A DNA stretch of 64,000 nucleotides from Bacteroidota bacterium (lineage in GTDB: Bacteria; Bacteroidota; Bacteroidia; Chitinophagales; Chitinophagaceae), in NCBI GenBank assembly GCA_018267915.1, contig JAFDXN010000041.1:62001-126000 (forward strand). The letters are read 5' to 3'. Below the pieces are notes generated by a model. It saw nothing but the letters and a program-made list of their open reading frames with translations, was not told the origin of the DNA and ran no database searches. The position numbers were made by a program, and so were the translations under genes. This document shows, piece after piece, positions 52,174 through 59,389 of the stretch; position 1 is the stretch's first letter, and each line of letters opens with the position of its first letter.

Positions 52174-52473
52174 ATGAGCAAGTTAAAAAATATTCATCCC
52201 GGAGAAATATTGAAAGAAGAGTTTTTGAAGGAACTCAATATATCTGCATACCGCCTCGCAAAGGATACAAGCATTCCTCAAACGCGACTTTCAGAGATCA
52301 TTAAAGGTAAAAGAAGAATTACTGCGGACACGGCACTGCGGCTATCTAAGTATTTTGGTAATTCTGCAAAATTCTGGTTAGGCCTGCAGGATGATTATGA
52401 CCTTGAAGAAGAACAGATAGCAAAAGGAAAAGAACTAAGTTTAATTAAACATCATACCTCGAGCGCAGCTTAA
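52174..52473 (+). CDS. higA: HigA-family antitoxin
   Basis: 99 residues from the ATG at 52174 (MSKLKNIHPGEILKEEFL); the in-frame upstream start overlaps the toxin stop. It has the HigA helix-turn-helix AYRLAKDTSIPQTRLSEIIK, GKRRITADTALRLSKYFGNS and the WLGLQDDYDLEE segment. It neutralises HigB and represses the promoter at 51856-51879. A stand-alone module between SRP RNA and a convergent radical SAM gene. Confidence 0.94.
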   Translation: MSKLKNIHPGEILKEEFLKELNISAYRLAKDTSIPQTRLSEIIKGKRRITADTALRLSKYFGNSAKFWLGLQDDYDLEEEQIAKGKELSLIKHHTSSAA

Positions 52474-52474
52474 T

Positions 52475-54694
52475 TTATAACTGCAACAACCCCACCCTAT
52501 ACAAGGTATTCACCGGCTTGTTATCCCAAAACAATTCAAAATCCTCTAGCCCGGCAGCCTCGTAATTGCTTTGCAATTCCTGTAAGGTCATTGGCTTGAG
52601 ATTGTCGACAGACAAAGTTGGCAGGATGGCTGCTAACCACTCCCCCTGGGCTTTGTCCAGCTTGATGTTGAGTGCTTCGCGACCGGTCTGGAACGTGAGT
52701 GAGGTCATCTCCCATTGGCTGCCTTTCTTCGATTTGGTGACTATCTCTACATTTGGTTGTTTGCCGAGGAACACAACCTTGGTGTTAGGCCTGCCTGGCT
52801 GGTATTCTTCTTCTGTCAGTGCCTTTTCAATGTAATCTGGCGTTACGGTGGTTTTCGGTGTTTTGAAGTCGAACCATTTGTGCAGGGGCTGATCGAGGAA
52901 GGTATTGTGCATATAGTTGAACAGGGATTTCTTTAGCCCATAGCTAAATGCTTCATGATCCGCGCCTACTTCGTCGATGTGCACAATATCATTGTTAGCA
53001 AATGTGCCAACGAGCTCGCTTTCTTTACGCACACTATACTTAGCCGGCTCCAGACCCACAGGACTATGAGCGGTCATGGTGAACTGGTGCCAGAAGGCAG
53101 ATTGTAAAATACCTGTTGCGAACATCTGGCGAACCATCTCAAGCGAGTCGATCGTTTCCTGCGCAGTTTGTGTGGGGAAACCGTACATCAGGTAAGCATG
53201 CACCATAATCCCGGCTTCGGTAAAGTGTTTGTTCACTTTCGCGACCTGTGCCACTGTGATGCCTTTCTGTATCAGCTCCAGCAACCTGTCGGAAGCAACC
53301 TCCAGGCCACCCGATACGGCTATGCAGCCTGAGGCTTTGAGCAACAGGCACAGATCGCGGGTGAAACTTTTCTCGAAACGGATATTGGTCCACCAGCTAA
53401 CCACCAGCTTGCGCCTGATGATCTCCAAAGCGAGTGAGCGCATCAATGCCGGGGGCGCGGCTTCATCAACAAAGTGAAAACCATTTTGCCCCGTCTGTGC
53501 CATTATTTCTTCCATCCTGTCGCACAGGATGCTGGCCGTGAGCGGTTCGTAATTCTTGATATAGTTCAGCGAGATATCGCAGAAGGTGCACTTGCCCCAA
53601 TAGCAGCCATGTGCCATGGTGAGCTTGTTCCACCTGCCATCGCTCCACAGGCTGTGCATGGGGTTGGCCACTTCTATTGCCGATATGTATTTATCGAGCA
53701 GCAGATCACTGTAATCGGGCGTACCTATCTGGCCTTGCTTATAATCGTTGCAGGATTGGTTGTCGATGTATTTTACCGCGCCATCCGCCAGCACAAAAGT
53801 TCGCTTCAGGTCCTCAACGGGTATGGCGCCCTCTGCATGCTTTACCAGTTGCTCCATAGGGCATTCGCCATCGTCGAGCGTAATGAAATCGAAGAACTCA
53901 AAAACGCGGGCATCTGATAAAGAACGCAACTCAGTATTCGCAAAGCCGCCGCCCATGGCCACTTTTACGGCCGGATAGTTTTGCTTTATCCATTGAGCCG
54001 ACCGGAATGCTGCATAAAGGTTGCCAGGAAAGGGAACCGATATAGCTACGAGTTTGGGCTGCACATGCTGCATATGCGCAGCCATAAGACCGATCAATAT
54101 ATTGTCGATAAAGGTAGGCTCGCCTTGCAGTAACCCATGGAGCTCATCGAAGCTATTAGCCGAGCGGCCCAGCTTTTCCGCATATCGGCTGAAACCAAAA
54201 TGCGGATCAACACACTCCACCACCAGGTCGGAGAGGTCTTCGAGATACATGGTGGCCAGGTGCTTGGCCCTGTCCTGTATGCCCATGGCGCCAAAGGCCC
54301 AGGTGAGATCGTCGATCTGCGCGAAGCGTGATGCTTCGGGCAGGAAATCCCTTTTGCAGATGAGGTGTGCCAGCGTTGGCTTTTTTCCCTGCAGGAAGCC
54401 TACGACGGCGTCAATGGTTTTGATGTAATCGTCCTGCAGCGCTCTGATCCGTCGGGCGTTATCGGAAAGATCAGGCTGCCCGGAATTGATATGCGCGAAT
54501 AACTTCTTTAATCCTTGCTGAGAAAAGAGCTCCAATGTCACCTCGATACCCAGGTCGGCCTGGAAGGAAGCAATGTTCCGGGTATTGAGAAAGCCTTTTA
54601 GGTACGCAGTAGCCGGGTAAGGCGTATTAAGCTGCGTAAAAGGCGGGGTGAACAAAAAAACGGGAGCGCTCAAACAGGGATCGTTTAGCTGCAA
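52475..54694 (-). CDS. large B12-binding-domain radical SAM protein
   Basis: 739 residues. N-terminal B12-binding-like Rossmann region (about 190-320: LVAISVPFPGNLYAAFRSAQ, KVAMGGGFANTEL, FDFITLDDGECPMEQLVKH), then a radical SAM core with the iron-sulfur motif HGCYWGKCTFCDISL. The cysteines are spaced Cx4Cx2C instead of the common Cx3Cx2C. Later GGLEVASDRLLELIQKGIT, MVHAYLMYGFPTQTAQETID are strand/helix motifs of the core. The C-terminal 200 residues are family-specific. Substrate unknown. It is convergent with higA, ending one base after it. Confidence 0.88.
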   Translation of the reverse strand: MQLNDPCLSAPVFLFTPPFTQLNTPYPATAYLKGFLNTRNIASFQADLGIEVTLELFSQQGLKKLFAHINSGQPDLSDNARRIRALQDDYIKTIDAVVGFLQGKKPTLAHLICKRDFLPEASRFAQIDDLTWAFGAMGIQDRAKHLATMYLEDLSDLVVECVDPHFGFSRYAEKLGRSANSFDELHGLLQGEPTFIDNILIGLMAAHMQHVQPKLVAISVPFPGNLYAAFRSAQWIKQNYPAVKVAMGGGFANTELRSLSDARVFEFFDFITLDDGECPMEQLVKHAEGAIPVEDLKRTFVLADGAVKYIDNQSCNDYKQGQIGTPDYSDLLLDKYISAIEVANPMHSLWSDGRWNKLTMAHGCYWGKCTFCDISLNYIKNYEPLTASILCDRMEEIMAQTGQNGFHFVDEAAPPALMRSLALEIIRRKLVVSWWTNIRFEKSFTRDLCLLLKASGCIAVSGGLEVASDRLLELIQKGITVAQVAKVNKHFTEAGIMVHAYLMYGFPTQTAQETIDSLEMVRQMFATGILQSAFWHQFTMTAHSPVGLEPAKYSVRKESELVGTFANNDIVHIDEVGADHEAFSYGLKKSLFNYMHNTFLDQPLHKWFDFKTPKTTVTPDYIEKALTEEEYQPGRPNTKVVFLGKQPNVEIVTKSKKGSQWEMTSLTFQTGREALNIKLDKAQGEWLAAILPTLSVDNLKPMTLQELQSNYEAAGLEDFELFWDNKPVNTLYRVGLLQL

Positions 54695-54721
54695 AAGTAC
54701 CGCTAAATAGGCAAATGAGGC

Positions 54722-54877
54722 TTAGCTGCCCCTTGTGCCGCCGGTCTTCATTGGCTTCTTGGCAAAGGCGGCAGGCTTGCTTGCGCCCTTAATAGCACCC
54801 TTGGCACCGGCTTGGTTGGTTTTTGCTCCTTTTCCGCCCTTTTTATTGTTCTTATTATTTCCTGAGAGTAATGACAT
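54722..54877 (-). CDS. small basic Lys/Gly/Ala-rich protein (51 residues), overlooked ORF
   Basis: A minus-strand ATG at 54877 opens 51 codons to TAA at 54722: MSLLSGNNKNNKKGGKGAKT..., ending MKTGGTRGS. It has 12 Lys, 11 Gly, 7 Ala and almost no acidic residues. The composition resembles small ribosome- or nucleic-acid-binding proteins. An exact -7 box (TATATTTG, 54897-54904) lies 20 bases upstream. It is 27 bases before the radical SAM gene on the same strand. I do not recognise a family. Confidence 0.65.
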   Translation of the reverse strand: MSLLSGNNKNNKKGGKGAKTNQAGAKGAIKGASKPAAFAKKPMKTGGTRGS

Positions 54878-54896
54878 AGCCTGATGATTAGTAAAG

Positions 54897-54904
54897 CAAA
54901 TATA
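54897..54904 (-). promoter_or_regulatory. -7 box TATATTTG for the small basic gene
   Basis: Exact TAnnTTTG match on the minus strand in the gap between the RHS-like gene and the 51-residue ORF. Confidence 0.6.
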
Positions 54905-54917
54905 AGAAAGCGGGCTG

Positions 54918-55664
54918 TTAATAGTAGCTTATTTCGCGCCCATAAGATGATTTGAATGTGCGCTCACCGTCGAACGTCACCGCACTCCGTTTTATCCAGT
55001 TACCACGGCTATCAATCCGGGTGTCGAAGTATTTAACCAACGTTTTTGTGTGCTTGCAGCCGATAGAGGGTTCATAGATCACTTCCTCTGTCATTATCCC
55101 ATTTTCATCGTATTTGTAGCTGAGCTTATTCCCTTTCATTATATCAATCGTGGTAGAATCAATCACCCTGCTTATTAACCTGTTATGATCATCAAATTTG
55201 TGCAGCGTGCTCATTATGAAAGCGCCATCTTCCCCGTAGTCGGTTTCCCGCATACAGTTGCGGCTGTCATCATAGGTAAAAACAGTTGTCTGCACAAGTT
55301 CATCTTTTTCTAGCGGATACCTCTTTGCCTCTATGGGCCGGCCGGCTTTGTCATTAGTGAAAACCGTTCGCCATGAGGTTTCTATCTCTTCGATCTTACT
55401 CCCATTCGCATCGTATTTATAATTAAAGTCAGAATTAAAAGAGGTGCCACTACTGTAGGTATCTCCGTAATTAATACAATTGCCGTGCTTATCGTATTCG
55501 GCGCACATTTTATACTCAAATTCGGCCTTCCCATGGCTATTGTCGAAGGTAGTCTCTGTCAAATTCTTGACATTTCCTTTCAAGCCCATTTCGGCCAGCG
55601 AATTTTGCGCATTTGCGGCAGAAAATATACCCAGCATAAAGCAGGCGGTAAGGAAACTCTTCAT
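54918..55664 (-). CDS. secreted YD/RHS-repeat-like protein
   Basis: 248 residues from the ATG at 55664 (MKSFLTACFMLGIFSAANAQ), which gives a clean signal peptide; an in-frame start at 55694 adds ten residues. The mature part has degenerate YD-type repeats: EYDKHGNCINYG, YKYDANGSKIEEIET, FTYDDSRNCMRETDY, HKFDDHNRLISRVID, YKYDENGIMTEEVIY, RIDSRGNWIKRSAV. Such short secreted repeat proteins are common in Bacteroidota and their function is unknown. No toxin or immunity gene is adjacent. Confidence 0.8.
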   Translation of the reverse strand: MKSFLTACFMLGIFSAANAQNSLAEMGLKGNVKNLTETTFDNSHGKAEFEYKMCAEYDKHGNCINYGDTYSSGTSFNSDFNYKYDANGSKIEEIETSWRTVFTNDKAGRPIEAKRYPLEKDELVQTTVFTYDDSRNCMRETDYGEDGAFIMSTLHKFDDHNRLISRVIDSTTIDIMKGNKLSYKYDENGIMTEEVIYEPSIGCKHTKTLVKYFDTRIDSRGNWIKRSAVTFDGERTFKSSYGREISYY

Positions 55665-55844
55665 GGAAGAACGTTTTGATTGGACAATAAGCACTTTTAG
55701 AGGAATAGAAAATTAGAATCAATGTTGCCGTGTTTTCCAAAAATGGGGTAAAAAATGTATTTGTTGTCGGAAACCACCAGTCAGCACGCCAATAAATACA
55801 AAACGCCACCCTTAGGGGCAGCGCTTTACAACACTTCATATCAG

Positions 55845-56270
55845 CTAGTTCAATTCAGTGTAGTTCTTGAAATTATCCAGTATAGCCTGCCAGCCGCCGC
55901 GCTGCATCTCTACAGGATTTGTGCCCTCCGCCTCGAAACTTTCGGTCAGTTTGGTGCCCCCGGCATGAGGCTCGAAAGTTACCTGTACTTTGCGGCCATC
56001 ACCCATTGTGTAGGCAAAGTATTCGTTATCTCTTACCTCGTCATACACACCGCCGAAGTCGAAGCCGAAGCTGCCGTCTTTGGCTTCCATGCGGGCGGAG
56101 AACTTGCCGCCGGTGCGCAGGTCGTTCTCAGACTTTGTAGTGTGCCAGTCGTCCGATGCGGCATTCCATTTCACAATGTGTTCAGGAGCCGAAAAATAGT
56201 CCCATACCTTTTGTACCGGTGCATTCACAGTTGTCTGTACCGTGATCACTGTTGCGTTTTGCGTTTCCAT
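55845..56270 (-). CDS. SRPBCC (AHSA1/START)-family protein
   Basis: 141 residues. VQTTVNAPVQKVWDYFSAPEHIVKWNAA and GGKFSARMEAKDGSFGFDFGG, then VQVTFEPHAGGTKLTESFEAE and MQRGGWQAILDNFKNY, match the AHSA1-like branch of the SRPBCC fold, a hydrophobic-ligand cavity. Function unknown. Stands alone on the left side of the accessory island. Confidence 0.9.
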   Translation of the reverse strand: METQNATVITVQTTVNAPVQKVWDYFSAPEHIVKWNAASDDWHTTKSENDLRTGGKFSARMEAKDGSFGFDFGGVYDEVRDNEYFAYTMGDGRKVQVTFEPHAGGTKLTESFEAEGTNPVEMQRGGWQAILDNFKNYTELN

Positions 56271-56392
56271 TGAGTTTAGCTTTTATCGTTTTTAATGTTG
56301 TTTTCTTATGTAAATATCCAAAGGAAAATGAAATTACACGCTGTGCGAAAACGACAATAATTGGGGGATTTGCGCCAGCAGTTGGCCGCACT

Positions 56393-56431
56393 GAACAATA
56401 TCGAACCAATCAATGACCATATTGAGGCGCA
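56393..56431 (+). repeat. 39-base direct repeat, left copy
   Basis: Begins GAACAATATCGAACCAAT and ends TTGAGGCGCA. It matches 57525-57563 at 37 of 39 positions, with weaker similarity continuing for about 15 bases. The pair encloses a 1.1 kb module with two minus-strand genes. Confidence 0.85.
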
Positions 56432-56495
56432 ATGTAAATTAAACCCTCTCTTGAAGGAGAAACAGGCATAAAATGGAAAAATTTTGCAATGCTTT

Positions 56496-56942
56496 TTAGT
56501 AAGCGATCCCGTTAAACGTATGCGTGCAGCAAGTACATGATTTAGCAGGAGCGGTAGCTTCCGGATCGGCTATTACTAACAGATCGTTTTGAACAGTTAA
56601 TTTCGAGCAATGTGAACTTTCGCCAATTCTGACTACTCCATAATCTCCTTGTTCAAAATGAAGATCAACAATCCAGAATATTGGCTCCTGCTTATCCAGT
56701 CTTTGGACAGCTTCCGAGAAGACCTCGTCCCAGTTTCGTCCCACCCTAGATAACAAGAACCTAAACAGCGGTGTATAGTCATAACCTTCGCTCGTTCTGC
56801 CAATTGACATCTGGGAACCTTCTAAGTTTTTCAACCCTTTGGTGTTGCGCTGGTGCCGAAACTCGCCACCAAGAGAATTGTGATGAAAACCTCTTGCGAG
56901 TTTATTGTATTTGCGGTAAAGTGTTTTTTTTACCCTGTTCAT
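56496..56942 (-). CDS. hypothetical protein of an accessory-region family
   Basis: 148 residues from the ATG at 56942 (MNRVKKTLYRKYNKLARGFH); an in-frame start at 57002 adds 20 doubtful residues next to a terminator. It has RFLLSRVGRNWDEVFSEAVQRL, a motif that I associate with uncharacterised accessory proteins (R-x-x-VGR-x-W-D-x-V-x-S-E), and a Cys-rich C-terminus, KSCTCCTHTFNG, with another Cys in SSHCSKL; a metal site is possible. It lies just after the four-helix-bundle gene and within the 39-base direct repeats. Confidence 0.6.
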   Translation of the reverse strand: MNRVKKTLYRKYNKLARGFHHNSLGGEFRHQRNTKGLKNLEGSQMSIGRTSEGYDYTPLFRFLLSRVGRNWDEVFSEAVQRLDKQEPIFWIVDLHFEQGDYGVVRIGESSHCSKLTVQNDLLVIADPEATAPAKSCTCCTHTFNGIAY

Positions 56943-57004
56943 GCTATCGACAAATATGCAAAACGTCCTTGGGTTCAATATTCCACTCTTGGTATAAAGC
57001 AAAA

Positions 57005-57023
57005 ACCCGCTCAGAGAGCGGGT
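57005..57023 (-). terminator. terminator after the second four-helix-bundle gene
   Basis: 8-bp stem ACCCGCTC/GAGCGGGT with 3-base loop, followed on the minus strand by TTTTT. It separates the four-helix-bundle gene from the downstream hypothetical gene. Confidence 0.8.
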
Positions 57024-57026
57024 AAA

Positions 57027-57377
57027 TTATTCTTCCAGATTTTTGATCATTGTGAATAACATTCGTGAAACCTCTTCGTAATGAGACAGTAGTGTATTTG
57101 CTATATCACCCGATATTTCTTGCTCTTCCCTCAAGAATGTTGTCAATGATGCACATTCAAATGAAGAACCTCTTGCTGTAACATAAAAGTTTCTCCTGTC
57201 TTTATTGCCAAATTTACCACTTCCTTCGGCTATGTTGAGCATGATGCTTAAACTCGCACGTCCCCACTGGTCCTTTACATAACCAGGAATCGCCTTGTTA
57301 CCTTTTAGGAAACGGTATACTTGCTGATTGGTGGTAAAAGCTCTTTTATAAACTTCAAGGTTTTCGTAGGGAAACAT
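57027..57377 (-). CDS. four-helix-bundle protein (23S rRNA intervening-sequence protein family), second copy type
   Basis: 116 residues, the typical IVP length. It has the family opening FPYENLEVYKRAFTTNQQVY and the core WGRASLSIMLNIAEGSGKFGNKDRRNFYVTARGSSFE (quoted here in part), with the IAEGSGK loop typical of the family. It differs clearly from the copy at 51.3 kb and belongs to another branch. The role of these genes outside rRNA is unknown. Confidence 0.9.
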   Translation of the reverse strand: MFPYENLEVYKRAFTTNQQVYRFLKGNKAIPGYVKDQWGRASLSIMLNIAEGSGKFGNKDRRNFYVTARGSSFECASLTTFLREEQEISGDIANTLLSHYEEVSRMLFTMIKNLEE

Positions 57378-57785
57378 AATAGATATTTTCCCGAAGATAG
57401 TTGAAATGGGGCTTTCGAAGGAATGAGCGGGGAACAGAGCGAAGAAAGAGGTAAAAATCAGAAAGGGAGCAGCACATCGCTCTTCGCTCTGCCGCTCCCT
57501 TTCTCATTTTTGTGCCCCATACTGGAACAATATCGAACCAATTAATGACCATTTTGAGGCGCATTTGCGAATTAAACAGCCTATTTGTGGAAAAACTGGA
57601 ATAATGGGGGAAATATTTATGTCTTTTTTTCTGTCGCTAAAATGCATCTATTCATGGCTGTACAGATGGATGTTGGGGATTAATACTACGCTCCTCTCTT
57701 AATATTTTTTTCCTGTTTACGTTTAGCACTATTTTTATTTGAGAACAGATCACCGAAGAAAAAGAATGAAGAAATTTACTCCATA
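57378..57785. other. 408-base gap with long hairpin and direct-repeat copy
   Basis: Contains an imperfect 21-bp stem (57453-57473 with 57491-57511, 19 of 21 paired) nested with CAGAGCGAAGA/TCTTCGCTCTG (57435-57445, 57481-57491), then the right copy of the 39-base direct repeat (57525-57563). The remaining 220 bases are AT-rich with no visible gene and separate the module from the MBL gene. Confidence 0.6.
57525..57563 (+). repeat. 39-base direct repeat, right copy
   Basis: Near-identical to 56393-56431 (two mismatches); same orientation. Confidence 0.85.
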
Positions 57786-58865
57786 TTATAACTCTACCAC
57801 ATTATGAAATGGAATTGGCGTAGCTGTCGAAAACCCAGCCCTATCAGGAGCTTTTCCACCGTGGTATCTTAGAAGGGTTCCTTGTGTTTTGTACGGGACA
57901 ATTTTCCTGCGCCTTAGAGCATTTGACACAATCTTAGAATAATGAACAGGTTCTCCTAATTTTGCGCAAGAGATAATTCCGATAGGGGCATATATGTAAT
58001 CCAAGATTCCCTTTGATAAATTGTGTTTGCTTCCGTGATGCGGTACTTGAAATGCATTCAAGTCTTTTAAATTAATTTCTTTACCAATTGAGTAACGAAT
58101 TGCGTTATACATACCCAAAATGCCAGCATCGCCAGTAAACAGTATTTTTTGATTAGCTACAGTAAGATACAATACTAAGCTCATGTCATTTTCAACAGAA
58201 GTATCATCCGGTGTTTCACCTAAATGCTCATTGTCAAAATTCATATCTTCCCACGCCGTAACCTCTTCTGCTTCAGAAAAAGACTTTGCAATACCTTCAG
58301 AAACCCCCATTTGAGGCGTTTTGTCTGATGCTTGCAACAAATTGAGATAAAGCTCTTTTCCTGGCCCTAATACACGTAATAAAGGCACATCGTCTCCTTC
58401 GTGGTAGTAAGCACCTTGATGTGGGGCAAAAATTTCAATTTTCTTTCTGACAGCAATTTGCTCTATTTCGTAAGCATATTGATAAGCATTACGAAGACGT
58501 TCTCCAAAACTTGCTTTTGTTATTCTACCATCTTTGATTGAGTCTTTCAAATCAGCCCAATGATTCCAAGGACGATGCATCCAGATTTTACCGACGTCTA
58601 AATTATCTACTACAGATCTTAAACCTGAAGCATGGTCACCATCTGGATGAGTTAGTATAACACGATCTACTTTGTCAGTTTTGTATACTTGATTAACATG
58701 TGTTATCAAAGCCTCACCACTTGCTTTGTTTCCACCATCAATAATAAAAACTGTCTGATTTTTCCATTGTGAATTTTCGTAGTTGCCAAAACGAAATGCA
58801 ATCGCGTCACCACTTTTGGAATTTTCACCTACGGGAAGAAAATCTATTTCTAATGCATCTGCCAT
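57786..58865 (-). CDS. metallo-beta-lactamase-fold hydrolase, ComEC/Rec2-like (MBL2)
   Basis: 359 residues, no signal peptide or membrane segment. Metal-binding motifs: ILTHPDGDHASG (His73, Asp75, Asp77, His78; an HxDxDH order in place of the classic HxHxDH), KILFTGDAG (Asp246) and QVPHHGSKHN (His276, His277). This is the pattern of the ComEC/Rec2 MBL domain, which in ComEC is a nuclease. It is the last gene of the E2-E1-JAB operon and follows a small membrane protein by 24 bases. Probably a nuclease or a phosphodiesterase; substrate unknown. Confidence 0.87.
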   Translation of the reverse strand: MADALEIDFLPVGENSKSGDAIAFRFGNYENSQWKNQTVFIIDGGNKASGEALITHVNQVYKTDKVDRVILTHPDGDHASGLRSVVDNLDVGKIWMHRPWNHWADLKDSIKDGRITKASFGERLRNAYQYAYEIEQIAVRKKIEIFAPHQGAYYHEGDDVPLLRVLGPGKELYLNLLQASDKTPQMGVSEGIAKSFSEAEEVTAWEDMNFDNEHLGETPDDTSVENDMSLVLYLTVANQKILFTGDAGILGMYNAIRYSIGKEINLKDLNAFQVPHHGSKHNLSKGILDYIYAPIGIISCAKLGEPVHYSKIVSNALRRRKIVPYKTQGTLLRYHGGKAPDRAGFSTATPIPFHNVVEL

Positions 58866-58889
58866 ACTATCTTATTTTGTGTCAAATCA

Positions 58890-59351
58890 TCAATTGTCTG
58901 ATGACCTTGATTTTTCAATACCCCAAGTTGCTTTAGCCAATTCTTCTATTTTGGCTATAAATTTGTCTACATTTAATCCGGCTATAAATGCCAGTGCAAA
59001 GAATCCGAGATTAGACGCATCTGTCTCTTTTTTTGCTTCAAGTACTAATAATCCCGCCTTTAAAAATAAATAGCTGACCCCACCAGATATAAGACTTACA
59101 ATGGGGCGAACTAAATACCACACTATCCAATCATTATCCCAGTTTTTTTTGACGCAAAAATTTAGATATACGCCTCGGAGGCAATACAATATGCCGCCTA
59201 TACCGCCTATAGTTACACATTCGAATAATAGATTAAAGTCTTCTTTAGGAAAGACAGTTTCGTATAGTAGTTTATAGCCAAATATTGTGTAGGTTATTAG
59301 CAAACCCAATAAATATAAAATAGCAATAATGACAGTAAATGTTTTTTTCAT
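58890..59351 (-). CDS. small polytopic membrane protein of the E2-E1-JAB operon
   Basis: 153 residues with hydrophobic segments near residues 5-30, 40-65 and 78-104, a shorter one at 114-127, and a charged cytoplasmic C-terminal helix (FIAKIEELAKATWGIEKSRSSDN). No recognised family. It lies between the E2-E1-JAB gene (38 bases away) and the MBL2 gene (24 bases away) on the same strand. In defence operons such small membrane proteins often act as the killing or sensing effector; that role here is inference from position only. Confidence 0.75.
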   Translation of the reverse strand: MKKTFTVIIAILYLLGLLITYTIFGYKLLYETVFPKEDFNLLFECVTIGGIGGILYCLRGVYLNFCVKKNWDNDWIVWYLVRPIVSLISGGVSYLFLKAGLLVLEAKKETDASNLGFFALAFIAGLNVDKFIAKIEELAKATWGIEKSRSSDN

Positions 59352-59389
59352 CGCAAGTGATTTTAGTATTTGAACTTTTGATATTTAGT

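Noticed and set aside
57355..57564. 69-codon minus-strand frame upstream of the four-helix-bundle gene
   Set aside because: Made of the long hairpin and the direct repeat; no independent evidence of coding.
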